From the NCBI GenBank assembly GCA_951812585.1, contig OX638318.1, forward strand, positions 2,540,380 to 2,604,379: DNA of 64,000 nt, given 5' to 3'. The stretch comes from Rhodothermales bacterium (GTDB lineage Bacteria; Bacteroidota; Rhodothermia; Rhodothermales; Bin80). The first letter of the stretch is position 1. Every line of letters begins with the position of its first letter. Position numbers and translations under genes: made by a program. The notes below the pieces were generated by a model. That model made no database searches. It was not told the DNA's origin and saw only the letters and a program-made list of their open reading frames with translations. Of this stretch, positions 8,669 to 17,398 are shown one piece after another.

Positions 8669-9110
8669 CTACGACGCAGCGGCTTCTGACTTCAGGGACA
8701 CGTCCTGCACGGCGTGGTCTCCTGCCTGGCGACGCTGCGAGGCCTCCAGTCGATAGCTGGGCAGGTTCAGCTCCAGGATCACGCTGTGATGCACCAACCG
8801 GTCAATGGCCGCCGCCGTGGTCATGGGGTCCTGCAATCTGGCGCTCCCATTGGGAGAACGCCAGATTGCTCGTAATCAATACGCTGCCCCGTTCGTAGCG
8901 CTGAGAGAGGAGATGGAAGAGCAGCTCCATCTCCTGCCGGCTGTGCTGCACGTACCCGATGTCGTCGATGATCAGCGCCTCGCAGCGCGCCAGGCGCCGC
9001 AACAACTGCGCATGTGCGCAAGTCCCTTTTGGCTCGCAAGAGTTCCTGCACCAGAGTGCCACAGTTGTAGAAGGCGACCCAGCGGGGCTGTAGCGCGGGC
9101 CTCTCCTTGG
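8669..9110 (-). pseudogene. istB: IS21-type helper ATPase (istB) remnant
   Basis: Pieces of IstB lie in three reading frames. Going down the minus strand: WVAFYNCGTLVQELLRAKRD, a frameshift near 9015, then LLRRLARCEALIIDDIGYVQ with a Walker B aspartate pair and LFHLLSQRYERGSVLITSNL. After a second frameshift near 8825 comes MTTAAAIDRLVHHSVILELN, and a stop at 8671-8669. IstB is the AAA+ helper of the IS21 transposase IstA. The N-terminal domain and Walker A loop are absent and at least two frameshifts are present, so the gene is dead. Order and strand match an istA-istB layout with the istA tail at 9366-9510. Confidence 0.85.
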
Positions 9111-9365
9111 TGGCACAGAGAATCGGCCAACCATTTCGACCAAAGTCGTCACTTATTCGGTCCCATTCACTTCCATCCATACTATTACAAGTTTCGGATA
9201 CGGGCCATTTCCGACCTTGTGCTTGTTAACACTAACCTTGAGATGGTGTTGAAACGCTGGCATCTCACTTTCGGGAATTCCGGAGCGTTCAATTGCTTTA
9301 CAACACAGTCTTAACCAACGCTCCCACACGGGTGAATTTGAAATTCGTCAATTGCAGATTGATCC

Positions 9366-9510
9366 CTACAGCCCCAGATCCAAATCCTGCTCTTTCTGCG
9401 GCACAGCGGGCTGCACCAGTTGCCAAGAACCCTCCCCTTGCAGCGACTGGCCGTACCGCTCTTCCAGCTGCGGACGGCTGCCCAGCGAAGCGATACGGCA
9501 CCCGCCTACG
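9366..9510 (-). pseudogene. istA: Probable istA (IS21 transposase) C-terminal tail remnant
   Basis: A minus-strand frame ends with PQLEERYGQSLQGEGSWQL and then VQPAVPQKEQDLDLGL before TAG at 9368-9366. It lies directly upstream of the istB remnant on the same strand, where istA should be. I infer the identity mainly from position; the tail itself is short. About 180 bp between this tail and istB (9180-9365) is more AT-rich and unrecognised, so the element has been rearranged. Confidence 0.45.
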
Positions 9511-9519
9511 CGCCGGTGA

Positions 9520-10060
9520 CCACCAGGTCCCGAGGATGGCGGTACCGGATGGCCTGGGTTGTGTCCCTGCGGCGAGGTACTCGGCACTGCGGACGGCTTA
9601 GCGAAGGCGCCCTACCTGCGCGAAACGCACCGTATCAAGGCGCGTTTCACTGTAAAGGAGGATCATGTGGGCCGGGAGGCGGCGATCGGAACCGGTCGCC
9701 GCCCGATTCGAGGACTCGGTGGGCATAGGACATTACCGGATCGACCTGCATCCATCCACGGGCGGGGACAACTACATCGACGTTGACTCGCTTCCGTTTG
9801 AGATTCCGCTCGGCGCACTGATACCGGAGCGCGTGCAGAACCTCTTGCCTGCGTGCAAGAACATCGGCACGACGCACATCACCAACGGGTGTTACCGGCT
9901 GCACCCGGTGGAGTGGAACATCGGCGAAAGCGCTGGTATGCTGGCTGCTTTCTGCCATCACAACGGCACCAGCCCGCACGCGGTTTATGACACCCCAAGG
10001 CTGCTTTCCGGCTATCAGGCGTGGCTCCAACGGCACGGCGTGGAGCTTTGGTGGCCGTAG
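9520..10060 (+). pseudogene. FAD-dependent oxidoreductase, C-terminal part (broken)
   Basis: This is the missing end of the gene that starts at 3007. The first frame reads PEDGGTGWPGLCPCGEVLGT, then ADGLAKAPYLRETHRIKARF, as in FAD_oxidored proteins. An extra base near 9681 shifts the frame. It resumes with RSEPVAARFEDSVGIGHYRI, then DLHPSTGGDNYIDVDSLPFE and TTHITNGCYRLHPVEWNIGE, including the second FAD-contacting region, and stops at 10058-10060. About 40 residues expected between SLVNWP at 3985 and this start are missing. Both halves point the same way, as expected for one gene split by insertion rather than two paralogues. Confidence 0.8.
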
Positions 10061-10096
10061 CCTTGTGCCCGAGCGCCATTCCATAATCGTTACGTA

Positions 10097-12763
10097 GTGA
10101 CTGCTCTTCGGCTTCGCAAACGATACATCCGGCTTCCCAGGCGGCAGCGCAGGCTGGTAGCTGTGCTCATGGGTGGCTTTGTGGTGCTCCTCGTCAACAG
10201 CCTGCTGCTCTACCTCTTCGAGCGGTCTACGGCGCTCCTCTACATGAGCAATGTCCTGTTGCACATCGGCCTGGGGACGCTCCTGGTGGCACCTACCGCG
10301 GCGTTTTTGACCCTGCATCTGGCCAAGATGCCCATTCTCCTCAACTGGAAGGCCACGGGCGCAGGGGTCTTTACTGCAACGTCGCTTGTGACGCTGCTAT
10401 CGACCGGCTTCGGACTGGTGTTTCTGGGCGGCGGCTATGCGGGCGGAGCGCTCCTCGTTGCGCATGTAGTCAGTGCGGCAACAGCAATACTGGGCTTTGT
10501 CCTGCACGTGTCCATGAAGCAGGGGATCCGGTATCGCTTCCTGGAATGGGGCCAAAGCTTCAGGGTCGGCCGTGCGCGCGCATGGCGGCATCCTATGTCG
10601 CTCACGCTCTTGGCCGGGCTTAGCCTTGTCGTGCTCGTCGTGGCGATGCCGTGGGCCAGCAGCCGCAAGGCGATTTACCGCTCCGACGAGCCCGGCGATC
10701 CGCTCAGCGGTGCGCAGGCCATCCTGGTCCACGACGGGTATCTCGACGATGCGGATCTGATGCGCTCACAGAGCTGCGGCCAGGCCGGGTGCCATCCGGA
10801 CATTGTGGCTCAATGGGAGGCTTCGGCGCACCGCTTTTCGTCCTTCAACAACCAGTGGTACCGCAAGAGCGTGGAGGCGCTCGTGGAGCGCGGTGGCAAC
10901 GATCCGGCGCGCTGGTGTGCATCCTGCCATGACCCCGTGGTTCTCTTTAGCGGTCGGATGACCGACGAGGTGCTGCTGAATATGGATCATCCAACGGCGC
11001 ATGAAGGACTGACGTGTCTTTCGTGTCATGCTATCGAGGCGCTGCGCGATGTCAGAGGCAATGGCCGCTATGTGATGGCGGCACCGGACGAGTATCCGTT
11101 TGCGCGCGCCAGCGGGGGCGCAGCGAAGTGGATACACAATACGATGGTTCGTGCCAAGCCGGAGCCGCACCGGAATGCGATGCTCAAGCCCATGCACCGG
11201 ACGAGCGAATTCTGCGGCACATGCCACAAGGTTGGGCTGCCGCCGAATGTCAACAACTATCGCTGGAAGCGGGGGCAGAACGAATACGATGCTTGGCATC
11301 AGAGTGGCACCTCCGGCAACACGGTGCGGTCTTTCTACTTGCCGGACGAGCCAAAGACATGCGTAGACTGCCACATGCCGCGCGTGCCATCGAATGATCA
11401 GGGCAATGATGGCGGGTACGTGCGCAGTCACCAGTTCTTTGCGGCCAATACGGCGCTCCCCTATGTCCATGGGTACGAGGAGCAGCTTCTCGGCGCGCAG
11501 AAGGTCTTGGCTGCTTCTGCAGCGCTAGACATTTTCAGCATTACCGTGGGCGCGCGCACCTACGGGCCAGAGGACACCGTGCCGGTCTTGCAGCCTGGAG
11601 AATCTGTGGAGGTCACCGTGGTGGTGCGCAACACCTCTGTAGGTCATCTGCTGCCGGGGGGCACCAACGATTCCAACGAGATGTGGCTGGAGCTGGTCAC
11701 GCGCAGCGCTTCGGGCGAAGCCATACTGGCGAGCGGTCAGCTGGATGCGGCAGGGCGCGTGGACAGCAGTGCACATTTTTGGGGCGCGGTGCAGGTAGAT
11801 AGGGCAAGCCAGGAAATTTCGCGGCGCAACGCGCAGGACTGGATTTCTACCGTGTACATGCATGCGATAGCGCCGGGCACGGCGCACACGGTGCATTACC
11901 AGTTTGAGGTGCCTCCCGGTGCTCCTGTCGCGGTCCTGGAAGCCACGTTGAAGCACCGGAAGTTTAAATGGTACTTCAACAACTGGGCCTTTCGTGGCCA
12001 CATCCCCGCGGGGCAGCCAGACTCATTGGCGCGGCCCGAAGTAGACTTGCGGCAGTGGGCGCTGGGGCCGGGTGACGCACCGGTGCTTCCTGTCTCCGTT
12101 ATGGCCACTGCGCGGCGTGCCGCTGGCGACCGGTCGGAAGCAGCGCGACCACTATGGGAGCGGTGGAATGACTACGGTATTGGGCTCTTGCTGGAAGAGG
12201 ACACGCGCGGCGCGCTTCGCGCATTTGCGGCCGTTCGGGCCATTGTACCGGAAAGCCCGGAAGGTCCGATCAACGAGGCGCGTGTCCACCTGGCCGAGGG
12301 CAGCCTGGGGCAGGCGTCCGAATCCTTGGAGGCGGCAGAACGGCGCGCGCCGGGGTATCTTAAGACTGCCTACTTTAGGGGAGAGGTGCACAAGGCCAAC
12401 GGTGCGTACGACGCGGCGCTTCAGGAGTGGTCTCGCGTCTACGAGGCTTACCCGGCCGACAGAGTGCTGCTGCTCAACATCGGTCGTGTGCACTACTTGG
12501 CGGGTCACTACGAGGAAGCGTTGCTGTGGATGGACCGCGTCCTGGACATAGATCCGGAAGATGTCGGGGCGCTGTACAACCGGATGCTGGCGCTTGCCGC
12601 GCTCGGGCGCAGCGACGACCTGGCCGCTACGCAAGCGCTCTACGAGTATCACAAAGCCGACGAGACCGCGCTGGCTGTCACGGGCCCCTACAAGCAGCGG
12701 CATCCTATGGCGAACCGTGAGGCGCAGCCCATTCACATCCACGAGCTGTGGCCCGCGCGCTGA
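10097..12763 (+). CDS. Membrane-anchored five-haem cytochrome c with TPR domain
   Basis: 888 residues from a GTG at 10097. About four hydrophobic helices lie in residues 20-200 (VLMGGFVVLLVNSLLLYLF; GLGTLLVAPTAAFLTL; SLTLLAGLSLVVLVVAMPW). Then come five haem sites: CGQAGCH (four residues between the cysteines, about residue 230), CASCH, CLSCH, CGTCH and CVDCH (about 420). A beta-sandwich-like part (500-650) follows, then tetratricopeptide repeats (ARPLWERWNDYGIGLLLEED to the end). It resembles tetrahaem/c554-type cytochromes with TPRs that pass electrons in the periplasm. The donor and acceptor are unknown. No redox partner gene is adjacent. Confidence 0.85.
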   Translation: MTALRLRKRYIRLPRRQRRLVAVLMGGFVVLLVNSLLLYLFERSTALLYMSNVLLHIGLGTLLVAPTAAFLTLHLAKMPILLNWKATGAGVFTATSLVTLLSTGFGLVFLGGGYAGGALLVAHVVSAATAILGFVLHVSMKQGIRYRFLEWGQSFRVGRARAWRHPMSLTLLAGLSLVVLVVAMPWASSRKAIYRSDEPGDPLSGAQAILVHDGYLDDADLMRSQSCGQAGCHPDIVAQWEASAHRFSSFNNQWYRKSVEALVERGGNDPARWCASCHDPVVLFSGRMTDEVLLNMDHPTAHEGLTCLSCHAIEALRDVRGNGRYVMAAPDEYPFARASGGAAKWIHNTMVRAKPEPHRNAMLKPMHRTSEFCGTCHKVGLPPNVNNYRWKRGQNEYDAWHQSGTSGNTVRSFYLPDEPKTCVDCHMPRVPSNDQGNDGGYVRSHQFFAANTALPYVHGYEEQLLGAQKVLAASAALDIFSITVGARTYGPEDTVPVLQPGESVEVTVVVRNTSVGHLLPGGTNDSNEMWLELVTRSASGEAILASGQLDAAGRVDSSAHFWGAVQVDRASQEISRRNAQDWISTVYMHAIAPGTAHTVHYQFEVPPGAPVAVLEATLKHRKFKWYFNNWAFRGHIPAGQPDSLARPEVDLRQWALGPGDAPVLPVSVMATARRAAGDRSEAARPLWERWNDYGIGLLLEEDTRGALRAFAAVRAIVPESPEGPINEARVHLAEGSLGQASESLEAAERRAPGYLKTAYFRGEVHKANGAYDAALQEWSRVYEAYPADRVLLLNIGRVHYLAGHYEEALLWMDRVLDIDPEDVGALYNRMLALAALGRSDDLAATQALYEYHKADETALAVTGPYKQRHPMANREAQPIHIHELWPAR

Positions 12764-13135
12764 CGCGCCGCGTGCGCTGACACCGTATGGTAATGCCCAG
12801 AGCATATCAATGCCTCGCGCACGGTGGGCTGGGCACGCATGAACGGCGTGCCGCGGCATCGCGTTAGGCCTGCGAAGCCATCAAGTCTGCATCGCCGGCC
12901 CTACGGCTATCTTACCTGCGACCGATCACAAACTGCCTGACAAAGGCCAGAAAACTCTCGTTTTTGCATCGTCTATGATGCGCATGCGTAACTGTCTGCT
13001 AATAAAGGCGTTGCATTGGACTATCTCGCAAGCGTTACCTCATTTCTTTTCCCGAACGGGATTCCAATCGACCCTATCGGAGGATCGTGGACGAGTAACG
13101 GTTCCTCAGCGATCACGGATTCACGAACCCATGGG
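12764..13135. other. Gene-free stretch between convergent genes
   Basis: About 370 bp between the cytochrome stop and the murA stop. No convincing coding frame, RNA or terminator with a T-run was found. Confidence 0.5.
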
Positions 13136-14434
13136 TTATGGAGGGCTGGGGCTCGCGAACTCGTCATACTGGACGCGGGCGATATCAATACCGCACGCAG
13201 ACAGCTTTTCCTCCAAGCGCTCGTAGCCGCGGTCCAGATGATAGATGCGACCGACATGCGTAGTCCCCCGCGCTACCATGCCCGCCAGGACCAGAGAAAC
13301 GCTGGCCCTCAGGTCGGTGCTCATAACGCGGGCACCACTGAGGGGTGTTCCGCCTTGAACCGTGACCGTGTCGCCATGCACGCGCGCGCGTACGCCCATG
13401 CGGGCTAGTTCGGGGATGTGGTTGAAACGGTCGCCATACACTGTGTCTTGAACGGTGCTTACGCCCGGGCACTGCGTCAGCAGCACCGTCCATTGCGCCT
13501 GAAGGTCGGTCGGAAAGCCTGGGTAGATGCCCGTGGCGATAGAGACCGGTTGCAGTGCCTCCGGCGCGGTCACATCGATGGTGTCCTCGCCGATGGCGCA
13601 CCGGGCACCGGTGCGGGCAAAGGCCTCCAGGAACTCAGCCCCCAGATGGTCCGGCCTGGCATGCGTCAGCCGGACCGTATTGCCTGGATGCCCTGCAATG
13701 GCAGCCGCGATCATGAAGGTGCCTAGCTCGATGCGATCTGGACAGTTCAGGTAGGTGACCGGACGCAGCGCTGGCACACCTTCGACCTCCAGGATGCGTG
13801 TGCCCACGCCATGCAGCCGGGCTCCCATCTCCTGAAGCATCTCGCAGAAGACTACCACATCAGGCTCTATGGCGGCGTTCTCTATGCGCGACGCACCGCG
13901 GGCAGTGGCGGCAGCCAGAAGGATGTTGATCGTAGCGCCCACGCTGGAAGGCTCCAGGCGAAGGGTGCCGCCGGGCAGGCCGTGCTGCGGTGACTTGGCA
14001 ACGACATAGCCATCTTCAAGGTCAATGGACGCGCCCAGCGCCTGCATGCCTTCCAGATGCAGGTTGACGGGCCGCGGACCCCACGCGCAGCCCCCCGGAA
14101 GAGAAACGCGTGCCCGGCCGCAACGCCCGATCAAGGCACCCAGCATATAGAACGACGCGCGCATCTTCTTGACAAGCTCGTAGGGTGCTTCTGGAAATCC
14201 TATGCGCGTCGTGTCTACTTGCATTGTATGGTCTTCCAGGCTTACCCCGGCTCCAGTGATACGCAGGACATGCGACAGCGTGGCGATGTCGCGAAGACGA
14301 GGAATGTTCTTGAGTGTCGTCACACCGCTGGCTAGCAGCGTAGCGGCCATTAGTGGCATCGCCGCGTTCTTGGAACTGCTTACCCGGAGCGTTCCTTCCA
14401 GTGCATGCCCACCCGTGATCACCAGCTTTTCCAT
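13136..14434 (-). CDS. murA: UDP-N-acetylglucosamine 1-carboxyvinyltransferase
   Basis: 432 residues from ATG 14434, the start matching family members (MEKLVITGG). MurA transfers enolpyruvate from PEP to UDP-GlcNAc, the first committed step of peptidoglycan synthesis in the cytoplasm. Visible features: SSSKNAAMP near residue 20 with the PEP-binding lysine, LPGGCAWGPRPVNLHLEG with the catalytic (fosfomycin-target) cysteine at about 116, VYGDRFNHIPELARMG, and TDLRASVSLVLAGM near the end. The length is about ten residues more than typical because of a C-terminal tail. The frame is open 48 codons upstream of the chosen start, but that extension does not look like protein. Divergent from the cysteine desulfurase, 163 bp apart. 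Confidence 0.95.
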   Translation of the reverse strand: MEKLVITGGHALEGTLRVSSSKNAAMPLMAATLLASGVTTLKNIPRLRDIATLSHVLRITGAGVSLEDHTMQVDTTRIGFPEAPYELVKKMRASFYMLGALIGRCGRARVSLPGGCAWGPRPVNLHLEGMQALGASIDLEDGYVVAKSPQHGLPGGTLRLEPSSVGATINILLAAATARGASRIENAAIEPDVVVFCEMLQEMGARLHGVGTRILEVEGVPALRPVTYLNCPDRIELGTFMIAAAIAGHPGNTVRLTHARPDHLGAEFLEAFARTGARCAIGEDTIDVTAPEALQPVSIATGIYPGFPTDLQAQWTVLLTQCPGVSTVQDTVYGDRFNHIPELARMGVRARVHGDTVTVQGGTPLSGARVMSTDLRASVSLVLAGMVARGTTHVGRIYHLDRGYERLEEKLSACGIDIARVQYDEFASPSPP

Positions 14435-14597
14435 AGGTCCACCATTGTTGCTGCCTGCCAAAGATAACGCCCGGACCAGATGTGCTGTCCGCGGAACCCG
14501 GCACGTGCTGCGGCCCAGGTCCGATGCAGGTGTTCGCCGCAGTCCGTGACTTGGCCGCGTTGGCACGTCGGCTTGCACTGATCGTACAAGATAGGTT

Positions 14598-15761
14598 ATG
14601 GGCCCGATCTACCTCGATCATGCTGCGACCACGCCGCTGGACAAGCGCGTGCTGGCTGCAATGCTGCCGTACCTGCAGGATCGCTATGGCAACGCGTCCA
14701 GCACGCACCGGCTAGGGCGCGCGGCGCGCGTTGCCATTGAAGAGAGCCGCGAAAGCATCGCGAAGCACCTTAACGCGCATACTTCGGAAGTGATCTTTAC
14801 AAGTGGCGGTACCGAAGGCGACAATGCAGCACTGCGCGGCATGCTCGCCCACACTGGAAAGAAACTCGTGACTTCGGCGGCCGAACACTCCGCCATTCTG
14901 GCAGCCGGCAGAGCACTGCAGGCTGAAGGGTGTTCTGTCACGCTGCTGCAGCCAGGGGCCGATGGCAGGGTCGAAGCGTTGCAGGTTGCCGGAGCGCTGA
15001 CTCCCGACACAGGACTGGTTTCCGTAGCGCTTGTGAATAACGAGCTCGGCTCTATCGCGCCGATGGCAGAGATCAGTGGCGTGTGCCGCGCAGCCCGGGT
15101 ACCGCTCCACACCGATGCCGTCCAGGCACCAGCCGTGATGGCGCTGGATGTGCAGGCCCTGGGCGTGGACTTGATGACGTTGTCGGGGCACAAGATTTAC
15201 GGCCCCAAAGGGGTTGGCGTGTTGTATGTGAAAACGGGGCTCGATTACAGGCCGATGATCGTGGGGGGTGCGCAGGAAAGGCAGCGCCGCGGCGGCACTG
15301 AGAACGTAGCCGCCATTGTGGGAATGGCAAAAGCGTTGGAACTGGTGCAAACGCGCCGAAAGGCAGAGTATGCGCGACTGGCCGGACTGCAGCAGAAGCT
15401 GGTGCGGGGCTTGTTCGAGGCGTTGGGAGACACCTTCGTAGTTAACACGCCCATGGATGGCAGCGCGGCGCCGCATATCCTGAGTATTGCTTTAAGGCCC
15501 GTGGCCGGCCGTCAGCTTGATGGCGAAATGCTCCTGCTGAACCTTGACATGGAAGGTGTATGTGTGTCGGCGGGCTCTGCATGCACCAGCGGGGCGGTCC
15601 AAGTCAGCCATGTGCTTGCGGCCATAGGGCTGGATCATGCTACGGCATCAGCTGCTGTGCGCTTTTCAATGGGCAAAAGCACAACCCCGGATGCGGTTCA
15701 CGAGGCCGTGCGCCGCTTCGCGCACATCACGCGTCGCATGCGGGCGCATCGTGCTGGATGA
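14598..15761 (+). CDS. Cysteine desulfurase (NifS/IscS family)
   Basis: 387 residues. A PLP enzyme that takes sulfur from cysteine to form a persulfide for Fe-S clusters or tRNA thiolation. It has the start IYLDHAATTPLD, SGGTEGDNAA (PLP phosphate), AAEHSA (the PLP-stacking His), the PLP lysine in LSGHKIYGPKG (about K199) and the active-site cysteine in SAGSACTSGAV (C329). The RRGGTEN motif is intact. The loop around C329 is of the longer IscS/NifS type (class I). No iscU or other Fe-S gene lies next to it, so its sulfur acceptor is not shown. It leads a run of tightly spaced genes; the next start overlaps its stop (ATGA). Confidence 0.93.
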   Translation: MGPIYLDHAATTPLDKRVLAAMLPYLQDRYGNASSTHRLGRAARVAIEESRESIAKHLNAHTSEVIFTSGGTEGDNAALRGMLAHTGKKLVTSAAEHSAILAAGRALQAEGCSVTLLQPGADGRVEALQVAGALTPDTGLVSVALVNNELGSIAPMAEISGVCRAARVPLHTDAVQAPAVMALDVQALGVDLMTLSGHKIYGPKGVGVLYVKTGLDYRPMIVGGAQERQRRGGTENVAAIVGMAKALELVQTRRKAEYARLAGLQQKLVRGLFEALGDTFVVNTPMDGSAAPHILSIALRPVAGRQLDGEMLLLNLDMEGVCVSAGSACTSGAVQVSHVLAAIGLDHATASAAVRFSMGKSTTPDAVHEAVRRFAHITRRMRAHRAG

Positions 15762-16405
15762 ACGTTCTCATCGTTTTGGCCAAGGCACCACAACCGGGCA
15801 AAGTAAAGACGCGGCTCTGCCCGCCGCTAGCGCCGCGCGAGGCGGCCAAGCTCGCGGAAGCCTTCCTGCGAGACGCCTTGGAGCAGTATGCCGGGCTGGG
15901 AATCGATGTGCGCCTGTATCTGGACGGAAGCTGGAACTACCCCACGAATTGGCTAAAGGGTGCTTCCGTGCATAAGCAAAGCGCGGGCGGACTGGGCGCA
16001 CGCCTGACGGCTGCATGCCACGACGCCACAGCAGCAGGATATACGCAAATGGTCGTCATCGGAACCGATCATCCTACCTTGCCTTCGGAACGCATCATGG
16101 CGGCCTTTGAAAGCCTTAAGCGCCCCGACTCCGCAGTGATCGGCCCAACGGCAGATGGCGGATTCTACCTGCTGGGAATGAACCCCTACGCTGACCGTGC
16201 TTTCGCCGGAACGTTCAGCCACAAAGATGTATTCAGGCAGACGCGCGCGCGGCTCGCTGCACAGTGGGCGCATGTGCACATTCTCCCCGCATGGTACGAT
16301 GTGGACAGTGGAGCGGACCTCGAGCAGCTGCGTCGTGACATGCGTACGCACAAAGGCTGCCCGCATACGCGTGCCGCATTAAGCCAAATCCCGGAAACCC
16401 CGTAG
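15758..16405 (+). CDS. DUF2064/TIGR04282-family glycosyltransferase-like protein
   Basis: 215 residues from the ATG at 15758, which overlaps the iscS stop. Typical features are the start VLIVLAKAPQPGKVKTRLCP (GT-A/nucleotidyltransferase P-loop-like motif), MVVIGTDHPTLPSE (the DxD-like metal site as TDHP) and IGPTADGGFYLLGM. This family is often annotated as the arsenosugar-biosynthesis or rSAM-peptide-associated glycosyltransferase. Its wider role is unsettled. No arsM or radical SAM gene is near, so I do not assign arsenosugar synthesis. An open frame extends 66 codons upstream through the iscS gene in another phase but is not needed. Confidence 0.85.
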   Translation: MNVLIVLAKAPQPGKVKTRLCPPLAPREAAKLAEAFLRDALEQYAGLGIDVRLYLDGSWNYPTNWLKGASVHKQSAGGLGARLTAACHDATAAGYTQMVVIGTDHPTLPSERIMAAFESLKRPDSAVIGPTADGGFYLLGMNPYADRAFAGTFSHKDVFRQTRARLAAQWAHVHILPAWYDVDSGADLEQLRRDMRTHKGCPHTRAALSQIPETP

Positions 16406-16423
16406 CAACATCGTCCGCAAGGC

Positions 16424-17398
16424 ATGACCATAACCACATTAAGCAAGCCGCAAACGGCGTCCATTCGTCGCACAGGAGAAGGTTCGGCTGTCGCCTTTGG
16501 ACCCGCGTCGCTGTCAAACCTGGGGCCGGGTTTTGATACACTAGGGCTTTGTCTTGCCGGCATCGGAGATACTGTGACTGCGGTGATGTCGGACGCGCCT
16601 GGGATCACGGTGCAATCGAGCGCGCTGCTGCCGTTAGATGCGGCCAAAAACACCGCAGCGCGTGCCGGGCAGCGCGTCCTGGAAGCCATTGGCGCGGACT
16701 GCGGTGTGCACCTCGACATTGAGAAAGGTATCGCATTGGGCTCGGGCATTGGCGGCTCGGCTGCGAGCGCGGCCGCGGGTGCGTGGGCCGTCAACATGCT
16801 GCTGGGCGCGCCGCTGGCAAAGCACGAAATGGTGGACGCCGTCCTGGAAGGGGAGGCGCTGGCCTCTGGCGGCGAGTGGCACGGAGACAACGTCCTGCCG
16901 GCGCTGTTTGGCGGCTTGGTTCTGACATCGCCGCTGGATCCGAGCGACTACCGCCCGGTGTCGCTTCTTCGGCCCCTGCATATTGCGCTGCTGCTGCCCA
17001 GCCTTACGGTTCTCACCGCGGATGCGCGCGACATCCTGCCGGCGCGTGTACCGTTTCGCGTCGCCGTGGAAAACGCCAGCGACCTGGCGTTCATGATCCA
17101 GACGCTGACGACGGGAGACTATGAGACCGTAGGCGTCTATATGATGCGGGATCGTCTGGTGGAGCCGGCGCGCAGCGCATTGCTGCCATTCTTTGAGGAA
17201 GCCTGCGCGGGCGCGATGGCCGCGGGCGCCTGGGCTGCCGCCATCACCGGCAGCGGACCAGCCATGTTTGCACTGGCACCGGACGGACATGTCGCGCGGG
17301 AAGCTGCAGACGCCATGGTGCGCGCGACCGCCAAACACGGTGTAGCAGCACAGGGCGTGGTGACGACGCCTGACTTCAGGGGCGTGCGCGCGGCATGA
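16424..17398 (+). CDS. thrB: Homoserine kinase
   Basis: 324 residues. A GHMP kinase that phosphorylates L-homoserine with ATP in threonine synthesis. Motif 1 is GPASLSNLGPGFDTLGLCL, the glycine-rich ATP loop is IALGSGIGGSAASAAAGAWA (about residues 103-122), and motif 3 is AAITGSGPAMFAL. GEALASGGEWHGDNVLPALF matches the substrate region. The stop overlaps the start of thrC by 4 bp (ATGATG), which indicates an operon. Aspartate-semialdehyde dehydrogenase, two steps earlier in the pathway, lies far away at 61433 under SAM control. Confidence 0.95.
   Translation: MTITTLSKPQTASIRRTGEGSAVAFGPASLSNLGPGFDTLGLCLAGIGDTVTAVMSDAPGITVQSSALLPLDAAKNTAARAGQRVLEAIGADCGVHLDIEKGIALGSGIGGSAASAAAGAWAVNMLLGAPLAKHEMVDAVLEGEALASGGEWHGDNVLPALFGGLVLTSPLDPSDYRPVSLLRPLHIALLLPSLTVLTADARDILPARVPFRVAVENASDLAFMIQTLTTGDYETVGVYMMRDRLVEPARSALLPFFEEACAGAMAAGAWAAAITGSGPAMFALAPDGHVAREAADAMVRATAKHGVAAQGVVTTPDFRGVRAA

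Noticed and set aside
15560-15757. Upstream extension of the DUF2064 protein
   Set aside because: It overlaps iscS in another phase with odd composition; the ATG at 15758 matches the family start exactly.
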